A stretch of DNA of 64,000 nt from JAJDOD01 sp050299835 (lineage in GTDB: Bacteria > Pseudomonadota > Alphaproteobacteria > Rhodobacterales > Rhodobacteraceae), in assembly GCA_050299835.1 (NCBI GenBank), contig JBNKWP010000015.1:18980-82979 (forward strand), read 5' to 3'. The notes below the pieces were generated by a model. That model was not told the DNA's origin, searched no databases, and worked only from the letters and a program-made list of their open reading frames with translations. The position numbers and the translations under genes were made by a program. Positions 16,955-25,211 of this stretch are shown here, in pieces. The first letter of the stretch is position 1. Each line of letters starts with the position of its first letter.

Positions 16955-18335
16955 GGGCCCTGCCCTCCTCTGCCTCGGCGGCATCGCGCCACCAGCTTCC
17001 CAGCACGATCTCCTTGACCTCGCTCCAGGTCAGATCGAAGGTCTCGCGCCCACGCACGTAAGTCTCGCGGTTGAACTCCCGGTAATCGGCCTCGTAGATG
17101 CCGTTCACCTGTTCGCCCGCCTGCCCCACCATCGCCGTCATCTCCTGGCGATAGGTCGTCATGAAATCCCCGAAATAGGCCTGCACAACATTCGCCAGAT
17201 CGGTCTGCTGCTGCGCATCGAAGCGCGTGATGATTGCCCGGACAGCGTCCCATTCGAACCGCATTTCTCCCAACCCTTCGGCAATCCGCGACCGGTTCTC
17301 GCCCTCCTCGATCGACGCGAACGTTGAATAGAGCATGTCGAAAAACCGCCCCGTGCTGTCGAACTCCAGAAACGACGCGCCGAGCGGCACCAGCAGAATA
17401 TCTGCCGCCGAAAGTGCATTAATCGTCAAGTATCCGAGCGCCGGGGGCGTATCGAGCAGCACCAGGTCGTATTTCTCCAGCAAGCCCTCGTCGTCCAGAA
17501 AGCCCTGAAGCGCATCCCAAAGCGGCCAGGATTTCAGCTGCATCCGCCAGACCGGCACCTGGAACTCGGCCCAATACAGGTTCAGCTGTGCACCGATCAG
17601 GTCGATATTCGGCCAGTGCGTCGGCTGCACGATGTCGTCGGCGGTGATCTTCAGCGCCTCGGTCAGGGTCTCGTCCAGCGGCGCGATGGGCTGTCCGGCA
17701 GCATCGCGCACCCGGTTCTCGGCCTCCAGGTGCCGGGCGTAATGCTTGGCCATCAGCGGAAAGGCCGTCTGCCATTCGTCGGCGACGCGGCCTCCCATGA
17801 TCGATGTCATGGACCCCTGGCTGTCGAGGTCGATCACCAGCACCTTATAGCCGTCAAGCGCGGCGCTCATCGCCAAGTGCGCACAGGTCGACGTCTTGCC
17901 GACCCCACCCTTGAAATTCGCAACCGCCAGAACCTTGGCTGGCAACCCCTTGGGCCGATATGGCAGATATTCGCGCCCTGCCGCACCTTCGCTGGCGAAA
18001 TGCGCCCTGAGCGTCAAAACCTCTTCCAGGGTGAACCATTTCGACCCCCCTTCCCCAACGCCCTGCGGCAGGTCGGGGTTGGCTTTCAGGACACGTCGGA
18101 AATGCGCAGCGGCAACCGGGATAAGATATCGGCAGATTTCCCAGGTGGAAAACTTGCGAAGCCGCTTCTGCCCGTCCGGTGCATAGCCGCGCTTGGCCAG
18201 ATCTTCGCGCCCCTTCATGGCGAAGGCCGCCGCCTTGGCAAACCTTGCCGTGGTCACGGGATCGCTCAGCTTGCTTGCGGCGCGCTTCGGATCGATGTTG
18301 TAATACGGGGGACTCGTCCCCTCCCTGCCTGCCAT
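16932..18335 (-). CDS. parA: ParA-type partition ATPase with N-terminal DNA-binding region
   Basis: The 467-residue protein has an N-terminal extension of about 135 residues with a helix-turn-helix-like WFTLEEVLTLRAHF. The deviant Walker A follows (VANFKGGVGKTSTCAHLAM), then Walker A' (VIDLDSQGSM) and Walker B (LVLLDTPPALGYLTINAL). This is the large, autoregulating type of plasmid ParA. It starts at the ATG at 18335. Two direct repeats just upstream (18341-18385) are candidate binding sites for self-repression. Confidence 0.92.
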   Translation of the reverse strand: MAGREGTSPPYYNIDPKRAASKLSDPVTTARFAKAAAFAMKGREDLAKRGYAPDGQKRLRKFSTWEICRYLIPVAAAHFRRVLKANPDLPQGVGEGGSKWFTLEEVLTLRAHFASEGAAGREYLPYRPKGLPAKVLAVANFKGGVGKTSTCAHLAMSAALDGYKVLVIDLDSQGSMTSIMGGRVADEWQTAFPLMAKHYARHLEAENRVRDAAGQPIAPLDETLTEALKITADDIVQPTHWPNIDLIGAQLNLYWAEFQVPVWRMQLKSWPLWDALQGFLDDEGLLEKYDLVLLDTPPALGYLTINALSAADILLVPLGASFLEFDSTGRFFDMLYSTFASIEEGENRSRIAEGLGEMRFEWDAVRAIITRFDAQQQTDLANVVQAYFGDFMTTYRQEMTAMVGQAGEQVNGIYEADYREFNRETYVRGRETFDLTWSEVKEIVLGSWWRDAAEAEEGRAHGEAQEA

Positions 18336-18340
18336 GTCTG

Positions 18341-18385
18341 ACCTCGAATGTTCGCTATTTGCTGCGATGTTACCTCGAATATCGC
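18341..18385. repeat. Direct repeats upstream of parA
   Basis: ACCTCGAATGTTCGC (18341-18355) and ACCTCGAATATCGC (18372-18385) are near-identical direct repeats with a 31-base period, which is three helical turns. They sit immediately before the parA start. Such spacing suits an operator for the ParA N-terminal DNA-binding domain or a ParB-bound site. Confidence 0.5.
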
Positions 18386-18563
18386 ATATCGTGGGAGAGA
18401 TTTGAAACACTGTTCTCAAAAAAAGAAGGATCGCACTTAAAGTCGTTTCTGGATCTTTTGGATATTTAGATTCTTTGGCTTGCTTAAACAGCAGGAAAAC
18501 AGTGGTTTAGCTTTGATTGGGGACCTGTCTACGGGTTGGCGGGTACCGGCATTCAGGATGAAA

Positions 18564-18741
18564 GGCACCCAGATACGGGTGGAAGGACTCCGATTCGCAG
18601 GTTTTGGTGCACCCTGATTCGGGAAGAGCCTTTTCCAACCGCTTTCGTGACTGTTTTTTCCGCGACCCTGGGTCCGACGCTCCTGCCCTCTCCCGCATAC
18701 TGGTACCTTTACCGATTATATCCGTCCCGCATTCAGGCACC
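18564..18741. repeat. Iteron-like inverted repeats, probable replication origin
   Basis: Four related sites share the pattern CCCG-AT-C-GG-CC. On the minus strand they are CCCGTATCTGGGTGCC (18564-18579) and CCCGAATCAGGGTGCACC (18606-18623); on the plus strand CCCGCATACTGGTACC (18692-18707) and CCCGCATTCAGGCACC (18726-18741). A partial copy lies near 18545. Two pairs facing each other directly upstream of the rep gene fit iterons bound by the initiator. A T-rich stretch separates the pairs near 18650-18660. The whole 18420-18807 gap holds no gene. Confidence 0.6.
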
Positions 18742-18807
18742 TAAACTCTATCTTCTCCTTGGGTACCTTTTTCACTATGCTGGCGAAAACAAGAATCGAG
18801 CAGGTCC

Positions 18808-19977
18808 ATGGACCCCATTCCGAAAGAACGCCTGACCGGTGCCCTGCGTCGCGGCAGTGTGAAGAAGCATGTTGCGGCAATCCACGTTTCGGGCAAGCTG
18901 ACTTTGTTGCAGCGCAAGTTGTCGAACGTCCTGCTGCTCAATGCCTATGACACGTTGACCAGCCGCCGGTCCCACCGGATCGACGCAAGGACGCTCTGTC
19001 TGATGATCGGCTACAACTCGAATGACACCGACACGCTCAAGTCCGCCTTGCGCGGGCTGGCCGAAACCGTCGCGGAATGGAATATGCTTGATGACAATGG
19101 GCGCGAGGAATGGGGTGTCTCTTCGCTTCTTTCCTTCGCCAAACTGAAGGAAGGAGTTTGCGAATACGCCTACTCCCCCGCCCTTGCCGAGAAACTGCAC
19201 GATCCCAAGGTCTTTGCGCTGATTAATCTCAACATCCAGCGACAGTTCACCGGCGGTCACGCCCTGGCGCTGTACGAAAACTGTTTTCGCTTTATCAAGA
19301 CCGGCTCGACCGGATGGTGGCCGCTCGATGTTTTCCGGCGGCTGATGGGTGTGGATGGATCCGACTACTATCTTTCTTACAAACATCTCAACGCCAAGAT
19401 CATCAAACCTGCGGTGGCCGAGGTGAACCGGGTCAGCGACATCCTGATTGAACCGGAAACGCGCAAGCAGGGTCGTGCCGTCAGTGACATCCGGTTCCGG
19501 ATCAAGCGCAATCCTCAGCTCGCCATTCTCGATCTCGACGATGGTGAGGGGCTTCGTAAAGGTACGGTCTACACCCGTCTGATCGCGCTCGGATTAAGCG
19601 ACCGTCTGGCCCGGCAATGGCTGTCGGAACATGGCGAGACATTTATTGCCGGCAAGCTCGACCTGGTTGAGGCACAGGAGGGCGTGCGCAGTCCGGTCAA
19701 GTATCTGACCGCGGCGATCCAGCGTGACTTTAAGACGGGCGAAGAAGCGGGCGCGCCTCCGCTATCGTCGGAGCGCGCGGTTCGACTGGGCGCTGTTCAG
19801 GGCGCGGTTCAACGCCGCTCGCCGACCCAACGGGATGCCGACAAGCGCCTGTTTCTGAGTCGGTTGAGCGATCCGGCGGCGCGTGCGGACTTCGAACGCC
19901 ATGGCTGGATGTCATTTATGAATGCGGACGCTATTTTTACTTTTTGGAAAGAACTTGACCCGGACCTCTTTGAGTAG
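18808..19977 (+). CDS. Plasmid replication initiator, Rep_3/winged-helix type
   Basis: The 389-residue protein begins with a conserved initiator segment (KLTLLQRKLSNVLLLNAY) and has two winged-helix-like halves. The second contains GWWPLDVFRRLMGV, SYKHLNAKIIKPAVAEVN and SDIRFRIKR, the pattern of Rep_3-type initiators that bind iterons. The C-terminal 120 residues are less conserved. It is divergent from parA and faces the iteron region, as expected for an initiator. The exact replicon type within Rhodobacterales would need comparison with reference Rep proteins. Confidence 0.82.
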   Translation: MDPIPKERLTGALRRGSVKKHVAAIHVSGKLTLLQRKLSNVLLLNAYDTLTSRRSHRIDARTLCLMIGYNSNDTDTLKSALRGLAETVAEWNMLDDNGREEWGVSSLLSFAKLKEGVCEYAYSPALAEKLHDPKVFALINLNIQRQFTGGHALALYENCFRFIKTGSTGWWPLDVFRRLMGVDGSDYYLSYKHLNAKIIKPAVAEVNRVSDILIEPETRKQGRAVSDIRFRIKRNPQLAILDLDDGEGLRKGTVYTRLIALGLSDRLARQWLSEHGETFIAGKLDLVEAQEGVRSPVKYLTAAIQRDFKTGEEAGAPPLSSERAVRLGAVQGAVQRRSPTQRDADKRLFLSRLSDPAARADFERHGWMSFMNADAIFTFWKELDPDLFE

Positions 19978-20027
19978 GTTTCGCAGCGAAACCTACCGGA
20001 CAGAAATGGGGGTTTCGCTGCGAAACC
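19974..20027. promoter_or_regulatory. Two palindromes downstream of rep, possible partition sites
   Basis: GTAGGTTTCGCAGCGAAACC and onward (19974-19996) is a 23-base perfect palindrome around a central A. GGTTTCGCTGCGAAACC (20011-20027) is a second 17-base palindrome around a central T. They share the core GGTTTCGC-N-GCGAAACC. The first overlaps the rep stop codon. Paired palindromes with GTTTC/GAAAC ends beside parAB and rep are good candidates for parS; a transcription terminator is less likely, as no T tract follows. Confidence 0.55.
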
Positions 20028-20088
20028 TGCCACCAAAGTCCTGTTCGCATTGAAATAACGCCTCATGAAGCGATGCGCGTCTCACAGA

Positions 20089-21207
20089 CTAGAGCCCGGC
20101 GGCTTTGGTGAGATTGACCCGGAACCGGTCCCGGCGACGCTGGTAACGGCGGGTCATTTCGGCAGAGGCGTGACCGAGGTGTTTCTGGACATAACGCTCG
20201 TCCACATCCGCCGAACTGGCAAGACCGGCGCGCAGGGAATGTCCGGAGAACAGCGCAAGGCGTTCTGCCTCGGGCAGGTCGGACCGAATGCCGGCATCGA
20301 GAACCGTACGCTTGACCAGCCGCGCGACATGCTTGTCGTTCAACCGCCTTTCGGTGGCACGTTTCCCATCGCGCGAGGTGCCGACGAACACAGGCCCGAA
20401 GTCGATCTTCGCGAAATGCAGCCATTGCTCAAGCGCGTGGACCGGGCAGGTGGCCTCAGACGAACCACGCCCGATCTCAACTTCGCGCCAGCCGGTCTTG
20501 GCGTTGAGGGTGAGAACCGCGCCGTCGTCGAGGATCTCGATCCATCCATCGCTGTCGGGCGTGTCACCCTTGCCGACATCCAAGCTCACGATCTCACTCC
20601 GCCGTAGTCCGCCGGAGTACCCCAGAAGCAGGATCGCCCGATCTCTGAGCCCGCGCAGGTCATGGGACAGGGTGGCGACCATGGCGAGAATGTCCTCGGG
20701 GAGAATGGCCTCTTTCTGGACCGGTGGTCGCGCATGCCGCCGTTTGATGCCGGCCAGTACGGTGGCGATGTGGCGGTCCTTGCGGTCAAGCGAGATCCCG
20801 CGCTGCGCATAGTTCCAGGCGAGCCCGGACAGGCGGCGTTCGATGGTGGCGACCGAGAGGGCAGGAGAACCGCCATCAGGGGAGGCAAGATCGGTCAGGT
20901 AGAGTCCGATCATCTCGGTCGATGGGGGCAGAGGGTCTGTACCCTTCAACCTGCACCAGCGGGCGAAATGCTTCCAATCCGCGGCATAGGCCTTGTTCGT
21001 GTTCTCGGCCGTCGAGGCTTTGGCATAATCGCGGGCGGTCTCGACGAGACGATCGAGGATGCCGGAGCCGGCGACATGAGCGGGCAGGGTGATGGCCCTC
21101 GCGGGAGCGTTGCCTTTGTCGTCAATCTCGTCGTGGAGTGCCGTATCCCTGGCCGCAGCGCTCGATTTCTCGGTCTCAGGGAGCTGGTTTTCGGGTGTTT
21201 CGCTCAT
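20089..21207 (-). CDS. Tyrosine recombinase (XerC/D-like integrase)
   Basis: The 372-residue protein has a SAM-like core-binding domain at about residues 60-160 and a catalytic domain. The visible catalytic residues are the first Arg in YSGGLRRSEIVSL, HxxR in SGHSLRAGLAS, the second His in HLGHASAEMTRRYQRR, and the nucleophile Tyr in that same stretch. It could resolve plasmid dimers or move a cassette. A dimer-symmetric site lies 22 bases upstream of its start (21229-21257). Confidence 0.92.
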   Translation of the reverse strand: MSETPENQLPETEKSSAAARDTALHDEIDDKGNAPARAITLPAHVAGSGILDRLVETARDYAKASTAENTNKAYAADWKHFARWCRLKGTDPLPPSTEMIGLYLTDLASPDGGSPALSVATIERRLSGLAWNYAQRGISLDRKDRHIATVLAGIKRRHARPPVQKEAILPEDILAMVATLSHDLRGLRDRAILLLGYSGGLRRSEIVSLDVGKGDTPDSDGWIEILDDGAVLTLNAKTGWREVEIGRGSSEATCPVHALEQWLHFAKIDFGPVFVGTSRDGKRATERRLNDKHVARLVKRTVLDAGIRSDLPEAERLALFSGHSLRAGLASSADVDERYVQKHLGHASAEMTRRYQRRRDRFRVNLTKAAGL

Positions 21208-21228
21208 GTATTTGAGCGTATCGCATGT

Positions 21229-21257
21229 ATGTCCGATAATGCAAACTTATTGGACAT
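21229..21257. promoter_or_regulatory. Recombinase-core-like or operator site upstream of the integrase
   Basis: ATGTCCGATAA, a seven-base spacer and TTATTGGACAT form an 11-base inverted repeat with one mismatch. This geometry matches the core sites of tyrosine recombinases and also many operators. A site with the same ends (ATGTCCGA and TTTGGACA) follows scpB at 22945-22974, so the pair brackets the DUF1403-scpB genes. Confidence 0.5.
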
Positions 21258-21333
21258 TTAAGAGAGTCACGGGGTGGGGCGGTTTGCACATCATATTGTG
21301 GACGAAAGCGCCGCGAGAGACTAGGGTTGTGGC

Positions 21334-22281
21334 ATGACATATCAGCCGCCAGCCATCTCGGACGACTTGATGACCCTACCGAAACTGCCGGGCTGGGTCA
21401 CCTCGGGTCGTATGGAAACCTCTGCAACTGTGGCGTTTCGGTCCGGGGCCGCGCTGACGGTGCTCGACCAACTGGTCTCCGATCCGAGGCACAGTGTGCC
21501 AGTGAAACTGCTCGCCAATCGGTTGGCCCTGAAAGCCGCCACATCCACCTCGAAACTGGAAGGACGGCTGGCGCGGGAGGCAGATATCCGCGACGCCTTC
21601 CATCTCACGCCACCGGGCGAGGCGCGGGGGCCCGACGGCGATCTTCTGTCCTTCTGGCGCAACGCGGTGCGACTTCGGGTGAGCGGGACTGGTGAGATCG
21701 CCGACCTAGTCGGTCCGGACTTCGCGGGCGACGTAGGTGTCTGGCTCGATGCGGGAATGGAGCGGTCCCGGACCTATGGCCCCTTGTCGGGATGCGTCGC
21801 CGTCCTACGCGCCGTCCTCGACACCGACGATCGGGCGGAGCGGGTGGCCTGTCTACTCTCGGACATTGTTCTGGCGGGGGCGCTGAACTGGAAGGCGGTG
21901 CTGCCAGTTACTGCGGCGCGGCTCACCAAGACGGCGTTGCGTGATCTGGCTGCGGCCGGGCAGGGGGGCGAGTTGGTGGTTCAGGCGCGGATCTTCGAGT
22001 CCATCGAGGAGGTGATCCGGGTGGCGTGGGACCTCGCGCGCCGCGCCGTTGCGCTTCGTGCCGTGGCACCGAAACTGCGAGCAAAAGGATCGGGCGCGGC
22101 GGTCGCGCTGTTCCTGACCGAGGACGCGGTGGCGCCGTCTTCGATGCTGTCGCCGCACATTCACGGCACCTCGATCTCCATGACGGACCGCGCCGCGCGG
22201 CGTTTCTGCGATCGGCTGGTCGAGCTGGGCGTGGCACGGGAACTGACCGGGCGGTCAACGTTCCGGCTGTATGGGCTATGA
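21334..22281 (+). CDS. DUF1403 family protein
   Basis: The 315-residue protein matches the DUF1403 pattern known from rhizobial and roseobacter plasmids: an N-terminal WVTSGR segment, an Ala/Leu-rich helical body (VLDQLVSDPRHSVPVKLLANRLALKAA), a Trp-containing LSFWRNAVRLR and a C-terminal RFCDRLVELGVARELTGR that looks like a winged helix. Its function is not known. It is divergent from the integrase gene and followed by scpB. This grouping recurs on alphaproteobacterial plasmids, which suggests a role in replicon maintenance. Confidence 0.8.
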   Translation: MTYQPPAISDDLMTLPKLPGWVTSGRMETSATVAFRSGAALTVLDQLVSDPRHSVPVKLLANRLALKAATSTSKLEGRLAREADIRDAFHLTPPGEARGPDGDLLSFWRNAVRLRVSGTGEIADLVGPDFAGDVGVWLDAGMERSRTYGPLSGCVAVLRAVLDTDDRAERVACLLSDIVLAGALNWKAVLPVTAARLTKTALRDLAAAGQGGELVVQARIFESIEEVIRVAWDLARRAVALRAVAPKLRAKGSGAAVALFLTEDAVAPSSMLSPHIHGTSISMTDRAARRFCDRLVELGVARELTGRSTFRLYGL

Positions 22282-22345
22282 GCATGGCCAGCAGAAGTGG
22301 ATACCGGTTCTGCGGTTCAGCCATGCGACCATTAAGGGGCTCGCC

Positions 22346-22945
22346 ATGACGACCGCGACCCGAAAACGGAAACTTGCGGGCGAGGGCGGCGCTGTATTTG
22401 ACCGGGAGTTGGACGACCTGCCGCAGGAGCTGCGCTGGCGCGAATGGATGGGACGGATCGAAGCGGTGCTGTTCGCCAGTGCCTCGCCGGTCGGTCGCGA
22501 CGATCTGGCCCGCGTGGTGGGGCAGGGGGCTTCGGTCGAAATGCTGATCGAGGACATCCAGGCGGACCTGGTTGGACGCCCCTACGAGCTTGCACAGGTG
22601 GCTGGCGGCTGGATGTTCCGCACGCGGACGCAGTTTGCCGACGCCATCAAGGCGGCCGCCGACCTTGGCGACCAGTCCCTCGCCTTCACCGAGACGGAGA
22701 TGGGCGTGCTCTGCGCGATCGCCTATCACCAGCCGATCGACCGAGCCGGGCTGGCCGACATCTTCGGCAAGGAGGTTAGCCGCGATCTCCTCGCCCGGCT
22801 GCGTTACAAGGACCTGATCGCCAGCGGACCGCGGTCGCCGCGGCCCGGGGCACCGCATACCTTCGTGACGACCGAGACGTTCCTGGTGACGTTCGATCTG
22901 CAGAGCCTGCGGGACTTGCCTGAGCTGGATCTGCCGAAACCTTGA
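22346..22945 (+). CDS. scpB: ScpB-like segregation/condensation protein
   Basis: The 199-residue protein has the two winged-helix domains of ScpB: WRMGRIEAVLFASASPVGRDDLARVVG-type residues in the first, then LAFTETEMGVLCAIAYHQPIDRAGLADIFG in the second. ScpB is the kleisin-associated subunit of the SMC-ScpAB complex. No smc or scpA gene is nearby, so this copy probably acts alone or with a chromosomal partner. I place the start at the ATG at 22346, after AAGGGG; the frame is open to 22271 inside the DUF1403 gene. Confidence 0.85.
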   Translation: MTTATRKRKLAGEGGAVFDRELDDLPQELRWREWMGRIEAVLFASASPVGRDDLARVVGQGASVEMLIEDIQADLVGRPYELAQVAGGWMFRTRTQFADAIKAAADLGDQSLAFTETEMGVLCAIAYHQPIDRAGLADIFGKEVSRDLLARLRYKDLIASGPRSPRPGAPHTFVTTETFLVTFDLQSLRDLPELDLPKP

Positions 22946-22974
22946 TGTCCGAAATATGTAGTAATCTTTGGACA
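22945..22974. promoter_or_regulatory. Second site with the integrase-upstream half-sites
   Basis: ATGTCCGA and TTTGGACA are arranged as an imperfect inverted repeat with a longer spacer than the site at 21229-21257. It starts inside the scpB stop codon. The shared ends suggest the same protein binds both, either the integrase or a regulator. Confidence 0.4.
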
Positions 22975-23059
22975 AGTGAAGCCGTCCGCTTTCAATCGGT
23001 CGGACCAGACCAGAAGACCGACGGTATCAGATTGGCAACACGGCATTATGCGGTGTGAG

Positions 23060-23080
23060 GCATAGAATTGACTTCTATGC
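23060..23080. promoter_or_regulatory. Upstream operator-like palindrome of fic
   Basis: GCATAGAA, TTGAC, TTCTATGC is a perfect 8-base inverted repeat. The spacer with the next base reads TTGACT, a -35-like hexamer, so a bound protein would cover the promoter. The inner half-site ATAGA is shared with the palindrome at 23099-23128. Confidence 0.6.
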
Positions 23081-23098
23081 ATCAAAAATGATCAATTT

Positions 23099-23128
23099 AT
23101 GAGTTATAGAAAGGACTCTATAACTCAT
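23099..23128. promoter_or_regulatory. Perfect palindrome over the fic start
   Basis: ATGAGTTATAGA, AAGGAC, TCTATAACTCAT is a perfect 12-base inverted repeat. The ribosome-binding sequence AAGGA is in the loop and the fic ATG (23127) is at the foot of the second arm. It can act as a DNA operator or as an RNA hairpin that controls initiation. Confidence 0.7.
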
Positions 23129-24242
23129 GGCATGGAACTGGCAGACATCCGGTTGGCCGGAATTCCGGTATGACGAGGCCGCACTGGCACCGCTTGACCA
23201 GCGCTTTCTGATGTCGTCGGGAGAGGTCCTGGGGGCCGTCCACCATGTGAACCCGTCCGAGCGTGATCAACTTCGCATCGATCTGCTGAGCGATGAAGCC
23301 ATGAAGACCAGCGCCATCGAGGGCGAGATGTTGGACCGCCTGAGCGTGCAATCCTCACTCCGCCGACACCTTGGGTTGGAACCTGACAGCTATCCGAACA
23401 AACCTCGGGAACTGGGTGTGGCTGAGATGATGGTCGACGTCTACTCGACCTTTGCGGAGCCACTCGGGCATGGCACGCTGTTTCGGTGGCATGAAATGCT
23501 GCTGGCCTTCGACAAGCGCCTTGAGGTCATCGGGTCATACCGGCAGCACAAGGATGCCATGCAGATCGTCTCGGGTCGTCTTGATCGTCCGGTCGTGCAT
23601 TTTGAGGCCCCGCCATCTGCGCAGGTTCCGGATGAGATGGACCGGTACGTCGACTGGTTCAATCGGACCGGGCCGGGTGCCGAAGAGCTCTTGCCAGCGT
23701 TGACGCGCGCCGGTCTCAGCCATCTCTACTTTGAGAGCATTCATCCGTTTGAGGACGGGAATGGTCGCCTGGGTCGGGCCCTAGCCGAAAAATCCCTTGC
23801 TCAGAACATCGGGCAGCCGAGCCTTATCGCGCTCGCCTTCACCATCGAGCGAAAGCGGAAGGACTATTACGATCAGCTTGAGCGGCACCAGAAGACGCTG
23901 GATGTCACACCGTGGCTTGTATGGTTCGCAGAGGCCGTTCTGGAAGCGCAGCAGGTCACCCTGAACCGCGTGGGTTTCTTCATCGCCAAGGCGCATTTCC
24001 ACGACCGGCATCGCGATCAACTGAACAAAAGACAGGCCAAGGCGATTGAGCGGATGTTCCGCGAAGGGCCAGATGGGTTCAAGGGCGGTCTGAGCGCCGA
24101 GAACTATATCTCGATCACGGGTACATCGCGCGCGACCGCTACGAGGGATCTGCAGGAACTTGTCGAGATCGGTGCCCTGACGCGCACTGGCGAACGTCGA
24201 TACACGCGTTACTGGCTGAAGCTTGAGGAGATGGGCGGTTAA
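23127..24242 (+). CDS. Fic-family protein with C-terminal winged helix
   Basis: The 371-residue protein has an N-terminal DUF4172-like region with an inhibitory-helix motif (TSAIEGE), the Fic active site HPFEDGNGRLGR near residues 210-222, and a C-terminal winged helix (ENYISITGTSRATATRDLQELVEIGALTRTG). Fic enzymes transfer AMP or other nucleotides to target proteins; the SxIEGE helix in front marks the self-inhibited class. The C-terminal domain probably binds DNA. Two palindromes lie directly upstream, so self-repression is likely. No antitoxin gene is adjacent. Confidence 0.9.
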   Translation: MAWNWQTSGWPEFRYDEAALAPLDQRFLMSSGEVLGAVHHVNPSERDQLRIDLLSDEAMKTSAIEGEMLDRLSVQSSLRRHLGLEPDSYPNKPRELGVAEMMVDVYSTFAEPLGHGTLFRWHEMLLAFDKRLEVIGSYRQHKDAMQIVSGRLDRPVVHFEAPPSAQVPDEMDRYVDWFNRTGPGAEELLPALTRAGLSHLYFESIHPFEDGNGRLGRALAEKSLAQNIGQPSLIALAFTIERKRKDYYDQLERHQKTLDVTPWLVWFAEAVLEAQQVTLNRVGFFIAKAHFHDRHRDQLNKRQAKAIERMFREGPDGFKGGLSAENYISITGTSRATATRDLQELVEIGALTRTGERRYTRYWLKLEEMGG

Positions 24243-24284
24243 TGCATCGTCGGCGGGGAGGGCGGATTCCGGACATTCGCCGCC

Positions 24285-24660
24285 GTGGCAAAGGAACGTA
24301 TTGCGAAACACCTTGCAGCGGTTTTTCGGCCGATCTGGGAGCTTGAGAAGCGAGGTGAGCCGATCAGCGCTGCTATCGGAGATGTCGCTTGGGAACTGGG
24401 TCTGGCGAAAAGCCACACATGGTCGCTCTACCGGCGTCTGAGAGAGAACGATGCACGAGCCACGGCGTTGGAGTTGGACCGTCGCGGGCCGAAACCGGGA
24501 TCGAAACGGATTGCTGAAGACGTCGAAATCATCATCGATGAGAGTCTGCGAAGATACTATATGGTCCGCGAGCGCTAGAGCTTTCTTCGGATATGGCGCG
24601 AGATCCGTGCCGAGTGCGAGGTGAAGGGGTTTCAGCCGACCAGGCATGAAACATTTGGAT
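24285..24660 (+). pseudogene. Mu/TniA-type transposase N-terminal remnant
   Basis: From a GTG at 24285 the frame encodes a helix-turn-helix (DVAWELGLAKSHTWSLYRRL) and a basic RRGPKPGSKRIAEDVEIIIDE segment. This is the N-terminal part of Mu-like/Tn7-TnsB-like transposases (usual form GRKxGSRxLxPEVExII). A TAG at 24576 interrupts it. After the stop the same frame goes on with FLRIWREIRAECEVKGFQPTR, as the family does, until about 24645, where it is lost. The DDE catalytic region is absent. The rest of 24660-24890 shows nothing recognisable. Confidence 0.6.
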
Positions 24661-24893
24661 CGTGCCGCTCAAATGCATCGGAGAGCGCTTTGCAGACAGC
24701 TCGTCAGGCCATCTCAGAGCTTGGACACGACGCAAATCGTCATGCGCTTCTTATGCGCGCCGACGCCATTTGGAGGCGACCTGGTGGTGACAAATCCTGA
24801 CGCGCGAGGCCTGAGGATATATTGTAGTTAAGGGTACAGAAACGCCCCAAAATACTCCGAATCCGCAGATTCCGATTAACTAGGGTACAGTGA

Positions 24894-25120
24894 CAGCTGT
24901 CGGACGGCGACCCAGCATTTCCACGGCTGGTGCGCGATGCCACCGGTGCGGATTTCACGCAAATCCTGGGCCGGTGGCATATTTCAATACGCATCCGACA
25001 TGTGGAAACAACATTCCAAACTCTGTTTTCTTTGCTGGAGGGTGCCGAAGATCTCAAGGTCGAGAAGCTGGTACAACGCCTTCGATGGCGCACATCGCGT
25101 GGCAACGGTCAGAGCCGCGG
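24894..25120 (+). pseudogene. Transposase-like remnant
   Basis: After a stop at 24891 the frame reads QLSDGDPAFPRLVRDATGAD, then FTQILGRWHISIRIRHVETT and a helical LEGAEDLKVEKLVQRLRW. An LSDG motif followed by a W-H-I-S-x-R-x-x-H motif is seen in some ISKra4/ISL3-like transposases. I recall this pattern but could not check it, so the family is tentative. Both ends are missing. It lies just downstream of the RHS operon (opposite strand). Confidence 0.4.
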
Positions 25121-25211
25121 TCTTGGATGGAAGGCTTGGCAAAGGGTATCTCCGAGCAGCTTGATCCCCACATTCCTTCCACTCCCCTCAGAGAGCCGCA
25201 ACGCGCGCAGG

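Noticed and set aside
19974..20027. Rho-independent terminator after rep
   Set aside because: The two palindromes are not followed by a T tract, and their shared core suggests a protein-binding site.
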